DNA of 64,000 nucleotides from positions 62,001-126,000 of the forward strand of contig CAAGED010000011.1 in assembly GCA_900768505.1 (NCBI GenBank), read 5' to 3'. The translations under genes were made by a program, and so were the position numbers. Source of the stretch: Lentisphaeria bacterium (GTDB lineage: Bacteria > Verrucomicrobiota > Lentisphaeria > Victivallales > Victivallaceae). Below the pieces are notes generated by a model. That model saw nothing but the letters and a program-made list of their open reading frames with translations. It was not told where the DNA came from and searched no databases. Below are positions 1-8,245 of the stretch, piece by piece; the first letter of the stretch is position 1; each line of letters starts with the position of its first letter.

Positions 1-82
1 ACTTGAAGAAAATTATAAAAACAAATTGATTTAAAAAAACGCATTCTTTCATCATAATTTGTCGATTGTCCATAAAAACTAT

Positions 83-319
83 TTATAAATCTTGAGTATG
101 TTCTTTTCCATGTCGCCTTAAAACCGGATTAAGGTAATCCATAACAACCCGACTTGTAAAATTTATGCATCCAACTTTCTTCTCTTTGTCGCCGCAATCT
201 TTACAACTATCACAATAATGAGAATCTCCTAAGACTAAAATTTTGGCATTAAATTCCGAATTTTCTTTTCCATAATTATCACCTATCCAAGGTTCAAAAA
301 AAACATTATCATCAAACAT
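83..319 (-). pseudogene. Truncated uracil-DNA-glycosylase-like hypothetical protein
   Basis: The reading frame is open from 421, but I place the start at 319. There a GAGAG Shine-Dalgarno sits five bases before ATG, and the protein begins just ahead of the conserved-looking FEPWIGDNYG segment. That segment is followed by KILVLGDSHYC, a pattern I associate with a uracil-DNA-glycosylase-like family of unknown cellular role. Only 78 residues are present, whereas such proteins are usually about 200, and the frame stops shortly after a cysteine-rich stretch (CDSCKDCGDKEKKVGC). It is therefore probably a 3'-truncated relic. The family assignment is from motif memory only. The flanking DNA is AT-rich and contains IS debris, which fits gene decay. 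Confidence 0.4.
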
Positions 320-527
320 ACATTCTCTCTTAAAAAAATAATTATTGAACAGTTTAAAAGTATTGACATTTTCTGTTTCATATACCGGGGCGACCGCCAC
401 GGCCTTTGTCAGATAAATCACAAATTGGCAAGCAAGAAAGATTACTGTACAATGGCGAAAGTAGTATATATTTGCTATATTTCAATATTAGCCAAAGAGT
501 TACGAAAAAGTCAAGTTGTCATAAACG

Positions 528-551
528 AATGATTTTACAGAAATTTGTACT
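528..551 (-). mobile_element. Possible IS256-type terminal inverted repeat relic
   Basis: Read on the minus strand, the segment carries TTTCTGTAAAATCATTC preceded by GTAC. The left end of the intact element at 12986 has GTAACG then AATTTTCTGTAAAATCAT. The orientation here points outward from DNA to the left, so it would be the edge of an element whose body is no longer recognisable. The match is short and could be chance, but another diverged end of the same type lies only 200 bp away. Confidence 0.3.
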
Positions 552-686
552 TTTTTGTAAAAAGTGAATCTTCCTAAACTTCGTTTATAATTTACACCTA
601 AATATATCTATTGTCAGGTCTTTATTATTAAAAAGACATTAATTACTATCAAAAAACATAGGATGTTTTATTTTACAAAAAAGTAC
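547..686. repeat. 16-bp perfect inverted repeat pair, MITE-like
   Basis: GTACTTTTTTGTAAAA at 547-562 recurs as its exact reverse complement at 671-686, enclosing 108 bp with no coding potential. I saw no target duplication outside the arms. It could be a very small non-autonomous element or simply a chance AT-rich pairing. Confidence 0.35.
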
Positions 687-743
687 ACTTTTTTAAGAAT
701 AGGTTAAGAATGTCAAATCATATTTCTATAATCATCCCAATAT

Positions 744-990
744 GGAGTGTACCGAATTTTCTGTAAAATCATAATTGGCACAACGCCAGAGTTATGCATA
801 ATTCGCAGTCCAACAAAATGGGGTCATCCAACTCGTTTGAGTCGGAGCGCAAGCTCGCCTATAATTCGATTAAAATGGCAAAAAATTGCGATAAGTTCTC
901 CCCATGCAATTGACAACGAAAAGAGTTAGCACAATGGGATATAACACGGAAGAGGAATTTTTTCAACCGATTTTGGAAAACAGAAACTGA
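744..990 (+). mobile_element. Diverged left-end fragment of an IS256-type element
   Basis: The sequence from GGAGTGTACCGAATTTTCTG onward follows the left end of the element at 12986 through its non-coding lead-in to the first codons of the transposase. Shared landmarks in order are AGAGTTATGCATA, GGGTCA, CCAACTCGT, GAGTCGGAGCGC and GATAAGTTCTCC. The two differ at many positions, so this is an older relative rather than a copy of the same insertion. Similarity ends near 987, and no right end follows. Confidence 0.75.
934..990 (+). pseudogene. Transposase N-terminal fragment (18 codons)
   Basis: The ATG at 934 is followed by 17 codons ending FFQPILENRN and a stop. This parallels the start of the intact transposase at 13197 (MECSTEQGLLQPILEKG). 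The rest of the transposase is missing. It lies inside the diverged IS end and is not expected to be functional. Confidence 0.7.
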
Positions 991-1293
991 ATGTGCAAAA
1001 CCATTTTTTATGCTAAAAACATAATATATGCTTAAATATCTATTAAATTAACTTTTTTTGCATTTAATTATCTTTTAATTATTAATTTACAATTTTTATT
1101 ATACTTATCCCACATTGAACTTTACTGTATCATCTTGCAATACCATGCCAGCTTTTCCAATATATATTTTGACATATTTTTTGAATTATATTTAACTAAT
1201 AGATAGTTCTTTAAAACAGAAAAAGCTATTTTCACGGCTTGACAAGTGAACGTGTTGGAGATACGGTATATGCAATAGCCGAGGAGGTGTACA
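991..1293. other. AT-rich intergenic, promoter region of the next gene
   Basis: I see no coding region here. There are two promoter-like arrangements on the plus strand: TTGACA at 1169-1174 with TTAACT at 1192-1197 (17-bp spacer), and TTGACA at 1239-1244 with TACGGT at 1262-1267 (17-bp spacer). Confidence 0.5.
1239..1267 (+). promoter_or_regulatory. Candidate sigma70-type promoter for the 1294 gene
   Basis: TTGACA at 1239-1244, a 17-bp spacer and TACGGT at 1262-1267 would start transcription about 20 bases before the ATG at 1294. A second candidate lies at 1169-1197. Confidence 0.45.
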
Positions 1294-1500
1294 ATGAAAA
1301 CCGATGAAAAAAAAGAACTTGAACCTGGCACAAGACTTCCAGATGGGCGTGTATATTATGGCGTTAAATTTCCGATGTTTGTTCCCGGCAGTCATCATGA
1401 AGTTTTGACACCGGAGCAACAGGAAGAACGGCGTAAAATCTGCGAAAAGGCAAGAAAATTTATAAAAACCGCCTGGCAACAAAAACAACCTGACAACTGA
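1294..1500 (+). CDS. Small conserved-looking protein of unknown function (68 aa)
   Basis: I do not recognise the family. The gene is supported by a strong Shine-Dalgarno (GAGGAGGTG, five bases before ATG), an upstream promoter candidate and a rho-independent terminator directly after the stop. The product is charged and soluble. Its N-terminal half contains GTRLPDGRVYYGVKFPMFVP, which looks like a short beta-rich segment, and its C-terminal half is a basic amphipathic helix (PEQQEERRKICEKARKFIKTAW). There is one cysteine and no signal peptide or membrane segment. It is a single-gene transcription unit between IS debris and nadA. An overlapping opposite-strand frame is a shadow. Confidence 0.7.
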   Translation: MKTDEKKELEPGTRLPDGRVYYGVKFPMFVPGSHHEVLTPEQQEERRKICEKARKFIKTAWQQKQPDN

Positions 1501-1512
1501 ATAACAAAGAAC

Positions 1513-1546
1513 AACCCGACAGATGAAACACTTTGCCGGGTTTTTT
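1513..1546 (+). terminator. Rho-independent terminator of the 68-aa gene
   Basis: AACCCG at 1513-1518 pairs with CGGGTT at 1537-1542 and runs directly into a T tract. Confidence 0.75.
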
Positions 1547-1762
1547 ATTGGGGTGAAACAATGATAACAATGCGTGTGGAAGAGCATGAGTCACCCGCTT
1601 AATCTATCATGAAATTGCCTATTTTAATAAAATTCCATCCGCTTTAAATTGCAAAAGAAATATCCGGTATTATATTGTGCAGAGCTGTTTCTAAAATTCA
1701 TTGCAGAAATTTTTACTGCAAATTAAAAGACGCATGTTTTGATAAAAAATAAATAGATATTA

Positions 1763-1851
1763 TCTTTCCTCAAATAGTGAGGAGTGTTTCTATATTGCTG
1801 ATAATAAAAAAATCTGCTCCCATTTTTCCCCACATCAGTGGGGCTTTTTTT
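1763..1851 (+). repeat. Pair of degenerate CRISPR-repeat-like hairpins
   Basis: The first unit (1763-1791) has CCTCA-aatag-TGAGG followed by AGTGTTTCT; the array repeats at 59697-60885 have CCCCAC-gcc-CGTGGGGG followed by TGTTTCT. The second unit (about 1823-1851) has TTCCCCACATCAGTGGGG. The stem starts are 60 bp apart, against a 61-bp period in the real array. The first stem is altered on both sides so that it still pairs. The second unit ends in a T tract and may be only a terminator, so an accidental resemblance is possible. Confidence 0.35.
1828..1850 (+). terminator. Terminator-like hairpin with T7 tract
   Basis: CCCCAC and GTGGGG pair around a short loop and are followed by C and seven T residues. 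No obvious plus-strand gene ends just upstream, so its job is unclear. It coincides with the second degenerate repeat. Confidence 0.5.
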
Positions 1852-1931
1852 CCGTGATGACATTTTGAATACATTAAAATTTTAAACCGCTTTCACCTAC
1901 CGTCAAAGCAAATTCGCCATACCCGAACAAT

Positions 1932-1960
1932 CAATACCGCCGGAATTGCCGGTGGTATTG
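1932..1960 (-). terminator. Long hairpin downstream of nadA
   Basis: The arms CAATACCGCCGG and CCGGTGGTATTG pair over 12 bp (one G-T pair) around a 5-nt loop, 24 bp past the nadA stop. The U tract is weak on the minus strand. Confidence 0.45.
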
Positions 1961-1983
1961 ACTTGGCCAATTAACTCAAAAAT

Positions 1984-2889
1984 TTATTTTAACATCAGCA
2001 TTCGCTCAATCGGCAACACCGCACGCTTAATCAATTCCGCATCAAGTTCAACCGTCGGCCCATTATCACGCAAGCTGAATAAAATATCCTCCAGCGAAAT
2101 TTTTTTCATATTAGGACAACGCGGTGCCGGCTCAATCAAATAAAACTGCTTGTCCGGATTTTCTTTCTCCATCCGATGCACAATTCCGCACTCGGTAGCA
2201 ATGACAAACTCTTTGGCTGCTGACTCTTTTACGCGCCTCAACATTCCGCCGGTACTCAAGGCGGCATCACAAAGTTCCACCACCTCCGGATGACACTCCG
2301 GATGAATGAGAATTTCTGCATCAGGATGAGCCCGCCTTGCCTGCTCAATCATTTCGGGAAGAATGCGGTTATGAGTTGGACAAAATCCCGGCCAGAGTTC
2401 CATCGCCCTCCCCAGTGACCGGCTGACATTAGCTCCTAAATTACGATCCGGCAGAAACATGATTTTTTTGTCGGACGGAATACTTTTTATGATCTTTTCA
2501 GCATTAGCCGAAGTACAGCAGATATCAACCTCCGCTTTAACCGCCGCTGTGGTATTGACGTATGCCACCAGCACGGTATCAGGATTATTGCGTCTATATT
2601 CAGCCACTGCCTTGGCGGAGGCCATATCCGCCATGGGGCAACCGGCGCCGGGAACGGGGTGAATCACGGTTGAATCCGGCGAAAGTATTTTTGCTGTTTC
2701 GGCCATAAAAGAGACTCCGCAGAATACGATTGTCGGCATTTGTGCCGCCTTGGCTCTGATGCTCAATTCCAGCGAATCTCCGACAAAATCAGCAATATCC
2801 TGAACTGATGGTTCCATATAATTATGGGCAAGAATTATGGCATTGCAGGCTTTTTTTAACGCCTGAATTTCGGCAACAATTTCATTCAT
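1984..2889 (-). CDS. nadA: Quinolinate synthase NadA
   Basis: NadA condenses iminoaspartate with dihydroxyacetone phosphate to quinolinate in de novo NAD synthesis, using a [4Fe-4S] cluster in the cytoplasm. The protein shows the family landmarks AIILAHNYMEPSVQDIADFVGDS, GVSFMAETAKILSP, the first cluster cysteine in PGAGCPMAD, a second cysteine region CCTSANA, PDRNLG, and the C-terminal cluster cysteine in PRCPNMKK. I choose the ATG at 2889, giving 301 residues, because AGGAG lies nine bases upstream. The longer frame to 2922 would need a TTG start with no ribosome site. No nadB or nadC is next to it. The divergent Rrf2-type iron-sulfur regulator is a plausible controller, but this is only positional. 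Confidence 0.95.
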   Translation of the reverse strand: MNEIVAEIQALKKACNAIILAHNYMEPSVQDIADFVGDSLELSIRAKAAQMPTIVFCGVSFMAETAKILSPDSTVIHPVPGAGCPMADMASAKAVAEYRRNNPDTVLVAYVNTTAAVKAEVDICCTSANAEKIIKSIPSDKKIMFLPDRNLGANVSRSLGRAMELWPGFCPTHNRILPEMIEQARRAHPDAEILIHPECHPEVVELCDAALSTGGMLRRVKESAAKEFVIATECGIVHRMEKENPDKQFYLIEPAPRCPNMKKISLEDILFSLRDNGPTVELDAELIKRAVLPIERMLMLK

Positions 2890-3124
2890 ATTACAAATCT
2901 CCTGATTTAACGGTATTTTCAACCGAGGGAAAAATCCCGATTAAATATTAAAAATTATCCGGCTAAATATACCGTCATTTCGGTAATTTTTCAAGTTCAA
3001 TCGTCCAATCTGTTTATTTTTGTTGCTGCAGATAACATTCATTGGCTTGAAAAAGCTACAACCAAGTGTATTTTATTGCGTAAAAATATTATTAATCAGC
3101 AAGATACCGGGAGTAGTATTTTAT

Positions 3125-3571
3125 ATGAAAATCTCCACAAAAGGTCGTTACGGCCTGCGAATTGTTATGGATGTGGCCATGAACGGCAACGAGAAACCGC
3201 GTATGATCCGGGATATTGCAAAATCCCAGCAGATTTCAGAAAAATATATCAGTCGCTTAATTATTGATCTACGGCAAGGCGGAATTTTAGAGTCAATCCG
3301 TGGTGCCAAGGGCGGCTATAAGCTCAGCAGAAACCCGGAATCCATTACCGTATTGGAAATTTTGGAAATCATGGAGGGCCGTATCGCCATTGTCGAGTGT
3401 TTATCCTCCCCAATCCACTGCGTCAGGGCTTCCAAATGTGCCACCAAGGAAATTTGGAACAACGTCAACGAAGAGATACGTACCACATTAAGCAAAATAA
3501 CTCTGGCCTATATCATGCTCAAACAGCAGCAATTGGATAAAGAAAACGGTATCCTTGATTACTGCATATGA
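3125..3571 (+). CDS. Rrf2-family transcriptional regulator with [2Fe-2S] cysteines
   Basis: This is a 148-residue winged-helix regulator of the Rrf2 family (IscR, NsrR, RsrR relatives). It begins with the canonical MKISTKGRYGLRIVMDVA; the helix-turn-helix spans roughly residues 25-55 and the wing is at GGILESIRGAKGGYKL. Three cysteines, C92, C99 and C105 (C-X6-C-X5-C), match the cluster-binding pattern of IscR/NsrR, so it probably senses iron-sulfur status, nitric oxide or redox state. The ATG at 3125 is chosen because the family starts there; the upstream extension to 3020 is not family-like. It is divergent from nadA. The hcp gene at 15340, with a palindrome at its promoter, is a possible distant target (inference). 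Confidence 0.9.
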   Translation: MKISTKGRYGLRIVMDVAMNGNEKPRMIRDIAKSQQISEKYISRLIIDLRQGGILESIRGAKGGYKLSRNPESITVLEILEIMEGRIAIVECLSSPIHCVRASKCATKEIWNNVNEEIRTTLSKITLAYIMLKQQQLDKENGILDYCI

Positions 3572-3646
3572 TTTTTATCCATGCCGAAGGCCCCTCCAAA
3601 ATACAATGAACTGCTTCCAAATCTTGAGACTGGGAGGAAAGGGCAA

Positions 3647-6088
3647 TCAGATCTTGACATCGTTTTTCCACTGCCGTAAATGATTTCTTGCAATCAGCAG
3701 CAGTGCCAGCAGAATAAAGCTCTCCTCTCCCGGGTAGATGATGTTGTATTTCAACTGCGCCCACAACTTCAACTCAATATAACTGCACACATCGCAATAT
3801 GAGTCGGTTACAAACAAATTGGCCCGCAACTTGCCGCCGCCGGAAAAACAGCCGTAGAGCTGATTGTTTTCATCATCAAAATCTTCACTGGAAAATATTC
3901 CCAGCCCGTAATAAAATTTGTGCAGCACCTTCTCCGCCAGACGAACATTACGATTGCAGTCAAAATCATTCAACAACTCCACCACATCAAATTTAACGCC
4001 TCGTTCAGCCCAAAAATCATCTTCGCAAAAACGTTTAAGATTCCGCTCAATTTTCGACCCCGGCAACTTGCTCTCACCTTCAAACTCCGGGTGAACCTGC
4101 CCTTTATTTACGGCAAGCGAGCGCACCAGCGCAATTAAATGCTGCTTACGCAACACATCGTAACTTTCAAATTCAAATACCCGAAAAATCAACCGGCTGT
4201 TCTCCGAACCGCCAATCTTACTTAACGCCTCCGCCGCCACGGCATGCAGCTGACATTCATCAGGATCATTGACAATCCCCCGTATAATCGCCTCCGAACT
4301 CTTATCGCCCAGCATTCCCAAGGCAAATATTGCCGCCTGAGCAATACTTTTATCGCCGTTTTGGGCATGTCGCTGCAAAATTTTCAACGCCGACAACGCA
4401 TGTAAGCGCCCCAGCGTCCGCGCCGCCATCGCCTGCATACCCAATTCCGGAGTATCCAACAGATGACTGACTGCCTCAAACAACTCTTCATCCAACTGCT
4501 CTGAAGGCATATTGTTTATCGCAAGCAATGCATGATCCCGAACTTGGCTGGAGGGACTGCTCAAATTATCAATAATTTCCCGGTTGGCCAAGTTGGAAAC
4601 GGTTCGCAACATTTTTACCCGGCTGCTTTCGCTCAGCGGCTGCGCCAGAGCATGAGCATTATAAACCGCCCGGAAGGGATTTTGTGCCAACAACATTTTA
4701 ACCATTGTAGTTGTTGGCGCGGCACCGTCCTCCCGAAATTTACGCAAAAAGAAAATACTGCTCAAATACCCCACTCCGGTTATCAACGCCATAATATTAA
4801 ACGGGGTAAGCGATATTTCAGCCAACCAGCTGCTCTCCTCCAGGTAGAGATAAAGATTACCGCTGAAAAAGGCCGTCAATGACCCGCACATGGCAACTAT
4901 CGCCGAAAAACATGCAATACAAAAACTCTGCGACTTCTTCTGCCCTACTGAAGTAATCAGCGACATCTGCGACGACGCCAGCCCCATATTGACAAATCCG
5001 CCCAGGGTGAAAATCGGAATTGCGTAGAATAATCCCGCCGGCACTGATGAGCAATCAATTCCCACATTACCCAAAAAATTTCGACACGCCATCTCCAATT
5101 CCCCGCCGCCCGGCACCATTGTCCCCCAGAGTGCAAACTCTCCGGCCTTGATCACACTGCACAACACCAATAGCGGTGTGCGTCCGTACCGGTCGCCGAC
5201 AATTCGAAAAAAATAAGCCGACACAAATGAAATAAGCGCACTGTAAGCCACAAGGGAATTGACAGTGAACATACTGAAATTCATTCCATTGTCCATTACC
5301 AGATATTTAAAAATAAACGACTGGGTAATCCACGCCCAAAATGATTGAAACCCGAAAAAAACAGTCAACTGGCGAAACGCCTTCTGGGAAACCGCTTCCC
5401 GGATTATTCCCCAAATTCCCTCCTGCGGCTGTGGTTCCGGGTCCGGGTCGGCTACCCCATACAACACCATAAAAAGCGTAATCAGCCCGATGGCGGTACC
5501 GATACCCAAAACAATCATGTAGGTCGAAGGACGGTCACGACCTAAAATATCCGCTAGTTTTCCTAAAATCATCCCCGCCGCCATGGTGCTGACAAAAGCA
5601 AAACCGGTTCGTTTGCTCCAGTATGAATTGCTTTCGCGTTTGGGAACCAAATCCCCCAGCCAACTTAACCAAACCGCATTGGGCAACTGGCAGCAGACCT
5701 GCACCCCGGCGTAAATCAGCAGAAAAATTGCAAACGCACCCTGCGGTGGAATTTTGAACCAAACTCCGGTAAGCACAATCAACAATAAAAAAAGCATATA
5801 ATAAATAAACCAGCAGACAAAATAAAAACGCCGGCGATTGAAATAATGCTTTTGCAGATATGAGCCGAAGATTTGAATCGGCGCAAAAAACAACCCCAAC
5901 GAAAATATAATGCCGAATTGTTTCTGATTTAACTGCAACGAATCCATCAATCCGGTAAACAATGCGCCAGTAACCGTCACATTAAAAAAACTCCACAATG
6001 CCGCCGCCCAAATCGAAATGTTCATGCCACGCCGAATCAGTCGCGGCGACAATACGTTATTTTCCATATCAAACCTGTTTTTTATCAC
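3647..6088 (-). CDS. MFS transporter fused to a C-terminal HEAT-like repeat region
   Basis: The first about 440 residues are a major facilitator carrier with roughly twelve hydrophobic segments, including the loop GDRYGRTPLLVL that resembles the MFS signature between helices. Residues about 490-640 form repeated helical pairs (SSQVRDHALLAINNM, ELGMQAMAARTLGRL, KSIAQAAIFALGMLG, ECQLHAVAAEALSKIG), which look like HEAT/PBS-lyase repeats. A further about 150 residues end with a hydrophobic segment near the C-terminus. The substrate is unknown. Translation may start at GTG 6088 or at ATG 6067; an AGG precedes the latter. The HEAT tail presumably faces the cytoplasm and may bind a partner (inference). 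It stands alone, convergent with the Rrf2 gene. Confidence 0.8.
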   Translation of the reverse strand: MIKNRFDMENNVLSPRLIRRGMNISIWAAALWSFFNVTVTGALFTGLMDSLQLNQKQFGIIFSLGLFFAPIQIFGSYLQKHYFNRRRFYFVCWFIYYMLFLLLIVLTGVWFKIPPQGAFAIFLLIYAGVQVCCQLPNAVWLSWLGDLVPKRESNSYWSKRTGFAFVSTMAAGMILGKLADILGRDRPSTYMIVLGIGTAIGLITLFMVLYGVADPDPEPQPQEGIWGIIREAVSQKAFRQLTVFFGFQSFWAWITQSFIFKYLVMDNGMNFSMFTVNSLVAYSALISFVSAYFFRIVGDRYGRTPLLVLCSVIKAGEFALWGTMVPGGGELEMACRNFLGNVGIDCSSVPAGLFYAIPIFTLGGFVNMGLASSQMSLITSVGQKKSQSFCIACFSAIVAMCGSLTAFFSGNLYLYLEESSWLAEISLTPFNIMALITGVGYLSSIFFLRKFREDGAAPTTTMVKMLLAQNPFRAVYNAHALAQPLSESSRVKMLRTVSNLANREIIDNLSSPSSQVRDHALLAINNMPSEQLDEELFEAVSHLLDTPELGMQAMAARTLGRLHALSALKILQRHAQNGDKSIAQAAIFALGMLGDKSSEAIIRGIVNDPDECQLHAVAAEALSKIGGSENSRLIFRVFEFESYDVLRKQHLIALVRSLAVNKGQVHPEFEGESKLPGSKIERNLKRFCEDDFWAERGVKFDVVELLNDFDCNRNVRLAEKVLHKFYYGLGIFSSEDFDDENNQLYGCFSGGGKLRANLFVTDSYCDVCSYIELKLWAQLKYNIIYPGEESFILLALLLIARNHLRQWKNDVKI

Positions 6089-6203
6089 CCTACCCTAAAA
6101 ACGTTCCCCGATATATCGAAGCCATGTAGAAAATATAGTTCAATTATTGTTTAAAGCAATACGCAAAACTAAAAAGCGGCAATTTTTATAAATATCCTTA
6201 CCG

Positions 6204-6246
6204 CAAAAAAAATCCGCCCGAATTCAAACGAATTCAGACGGATTTA
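6204..6246 (-). terminator. Strong terminator of the ABC transporter operon
   Basis: On the minus strand a 15-bp stem (AATCCGTCTGAATTC pairing with GAATTCGGGCGGATT, with G-U pairs) encloses a four-base loop and is followed by eight T residues. It lies 25 bp past the permease stop. Confidence 0.85.
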
Positions 6247-6270
6247 ATTTATGACATAATGTATGCCTGA

Positions 6271-8211
6271 TTATTTCTCAACCGGCACCACGATTCCGCG
6301 CATAATTATGTTCTGGCAAAACGCAAACACTAAAAATGTCGGTATCGCCGCAATCAACAGCGAGGCAAAGATAATCCCCTGTCCGCTGAACTGCTGCAAC
6401 TGGTAGAGATATGGCATTAACGTCCACATCTCCTTGTCCTGGCAAATCAGCAGCGCCATCATGAAGTTGCCGTATGCGCCATTGAACGCACCCAAGGCAA
6501 TTACCGCTAAAATCGGAGTCGAAAGACTCATGGTAATCTGCAAAAAGATTCGACACTCGCTGGCACCGTCAATCATGGCGCTTTCATACAGTTCCTGGGG
6601 CAGTGAATCAAAAAATCCCTTCAGCAGGAAAATTGAATATCCGTTTGCCAACCCGGGGAGAATCAACGCCGCGTAAGTGTTCAGTAAACCAAATTCACGC
6701 AACATCAGGAAGTTCGGAATCTGAGTAACCATTGGCGGGAAGGCCATGGTCAACATCAAAAACAACAGAACTTTATAAGTTGATGGCGGACGGAAACGAC
6801 TCAACGCATACGCCGCAATCGGATTTACAATCAATGAAGCCAGAATTGAGAGTATGCAGTAGAACAAAGTGTTGAACATCGCCCGACCCTGTAATACAAT
6901 ATATTCCCAAATCGCTATAAAATTCCGAATCGAAAACTCCCACTTCAACGCTCCGGCATTATTCATTATATACCTTGCATGCAGTTGCTCCTGCGGCGGC
7001 GCAATTGAGGCAAACGAGGTAAAATTAGTGCCGAACTTCTTGTTTATATTCTCAACGGTCTTATATTTTTCCTTAAGATAATTGCGGAAATCATACTCCG
7101 GTCCGGTTATCGAAAGATATTTCACATCCGCCTTATACTCTTTTTTGGTCAACGGATGATTCCACCCCTGGATGAAGCCAATCCAATCGGTCAAACGGGC
7201 GCCGGCACCGGGAACCTCCTCCACCAGTGGAACATCGGCGAATGATTTGTAATTTGACTCGTAAACCTTGTTTAATTCCGCAATCGTGCCGTGCCGTGCT
7301 TCCAGATATTTGTGATAATCGTTCAATGCCGCCGGGGAAACCTTTATCCACAGGACATTCAACAAGTTGCGGGTAAAAAACTCCCAATCCTTGCGCTCCT
7401 GGTCGGTATATTCTTTGCCGGCCGGATAAAATTCCGTCAACGCAACCTCTTCCCAGGAATTATATTTTGTATTGTGCTTGGCGTTGTATTCTGCAATATC
7501 ACGGGTATACTGATTCTTCAAATAATCCACTTTGAAAAATCCCTCCGGGCAGGAGTAATAACGCTGCTCATGCGGCTGCTTCTCCCAAAAGAGCCGCAAG
7601 CGCTGCGACAGTTTATCCTCACTGGGCATTCTGGTTCGCGCCAACACCTGCGGCATGACAACTTCAAAACCAGTCCAATCTTGAAACTCCGTCTCCATCG
7701 CCTTGTTCAATGCATCCAAATCCCCGTTATACTCCTGGCGAACCTCCTGCTTAAACTTACGCAAAGTGGACTGCATGGTCTTCTTGGAAGCCACCACCCG
7801 CATGTGAGCCACGGTGTAATAATGATGCGGATAATTTTTTTCATTCAAGAACGCCACCCATTCATCCACAAATTCGTGATTGATTGTTTTAGGCATACGA
7901 ACCGATTTAAACGAACTGGCGTTTACATCGCTGAACGAATCCGGCGCCTCAGAATAAGTACGCAGCAAACTGGCAATATCCTCATTGAAAAATGATTCCA
8001 TCGCCTTGCTGTAAAAAATTTCATCATTTTTAAGATAACCCGGTATCACGTTATTCTCCGCCACGTCAACTCCGCTCTTGGAACTGCCGGAAATCATGAG
8101 CAAAAACGGATACACCATTGTTATCGCGCCCAAAAACAACAATATGACAATCGTCCACACCAAACTCTGGACTTTGAACGATTTTCTGCCAATGGTCGAA
8201 ATAATTCCCAT
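6271..8211 (-). CDS. Carbohydrate ABC transporter permease with large extracytoplasmic insertion
   Basis: This is a MalG-type inner-membrane permease. The first membrane helix (about residues 16-40) is followed by an insertion of roughly 380 residues before the remaining helices begin near residue 430. The C-terminal part has the family's EAA loop (YESAMIDGASECRIFLQIT), which contacts the ATPase, and the typical proline-rich FPPMVTQIPNF segment. Normal MalG proteins are about 280-300 residues, so this one, at 646, is more than twice as long. The insertion has internal similarity (two segments resembling NKKFGTNFTSF and NAKHNTKYNSWEEV), suggesting repeated small modules. It lies 34 bp after the fused binding-protein/permease gene, so the two products should pair. 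No ATPase gene is nearby. Confidence 0.85.
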   Translation of the reverse strand: MGIISTIGRKSFKVQSLVWTIVILLFLGAITMVYPFLLMISGSSKSGVDVAENNVIPGYLKNDEIFYSKAMESFFNEDIASLLRTYSEAPDSFSDVNASSFKSVRMPKTINHEFVDEWVAFLNEKNYPHHYYTVAHMRVVASKKTMQSTLRKFKQEVRQEYNGDLDALNKAMETEFQDWTGFEVVMPQVLARTRMPSEDKLSQRLRLFWEKQPHEQRYYSCPEGFFKVDYLKNQYTRDIAEYNAKHNTKYNSWEEVALTEFYPAGKEYTDQERKDWEFFTRNLLNVLWIKVSPAALNDYHKYLEARHGTIAELNKVYESNYKSFADVPLVEEVPGAGARLTDWIGFIQGWNHPLTKKEYKADVKYLSITGPEYDFRNYLKEKYKTVENINKKFGTNFTSFASIAPPQEQLHARYIMNNAGALKWEFSIRNFIAIWEYIVLQGRAMFNTLFYCILSILASLIVNPIAAYALSRFRPPSTYKVLLFLMLTMAFPPMVTQIPNFLMLREFGLLNTYAALILPGLANGYSIFLLKGFFDSLPQELYESAMIDGASECRIFLQITMSLSTPILAVIALGAFNGAYGNFMMALLICQDKEMWTLMPYLYQLQQFSGQGIIFASLLIAAIPTFLVFAFCQNIIMRGIVVPVEK

Positions 8212-8245
8212 TTTATTTATATTCTCCTAAACGATTGATCGTTAA

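Larger units (their letters stand above)
422..743. other. Gene-free AT-rich stretch with IS-end debris
   Basis: No coding frame is convincing here. Two things stand out: a sequence at 528-551 that resembles the terminal inverted repeat of the IS256-type element at 12986-14394, and a 16-bp inverted repeat pair (547-562 and 671-686). Both are listed separately. Confidence 0.6.
1547..1983. other. Intergenic DNA with degenerate CRISPR-like repeats
   Basis: There is no gene. The stretch holds the repeat-like pair at 1763-1851 and a long hairpin at 1932-1960 just beyond the nadA stop. Confidence 0.6.

Noticed and set aside
747..929. 60-residue plus-strand frame
   Set aside because: It lies in the non-coding lead-in of the IS relic and does not correspond to the transposase frame.
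1192..1587. 131-residue minus-strand frame over the 68-residue gene
   Set aside because: It is a shadow: the plus-strand gene has a perfect ribosome site and a terminator, the minus frame has neither.
1932..1960. Hairpin after nadA as a third degenerate CRISPR repeat
   Set aside because: Its stem (CAATACC...) does not resemble the repeat stem; it is more likely a terminator or transcript-end structure.
7291..7995. 234-residue plus-strand frame inside the ABC permease gene
   Set aside because: It is opposite a long, well-defined permease gene and has no start signals.
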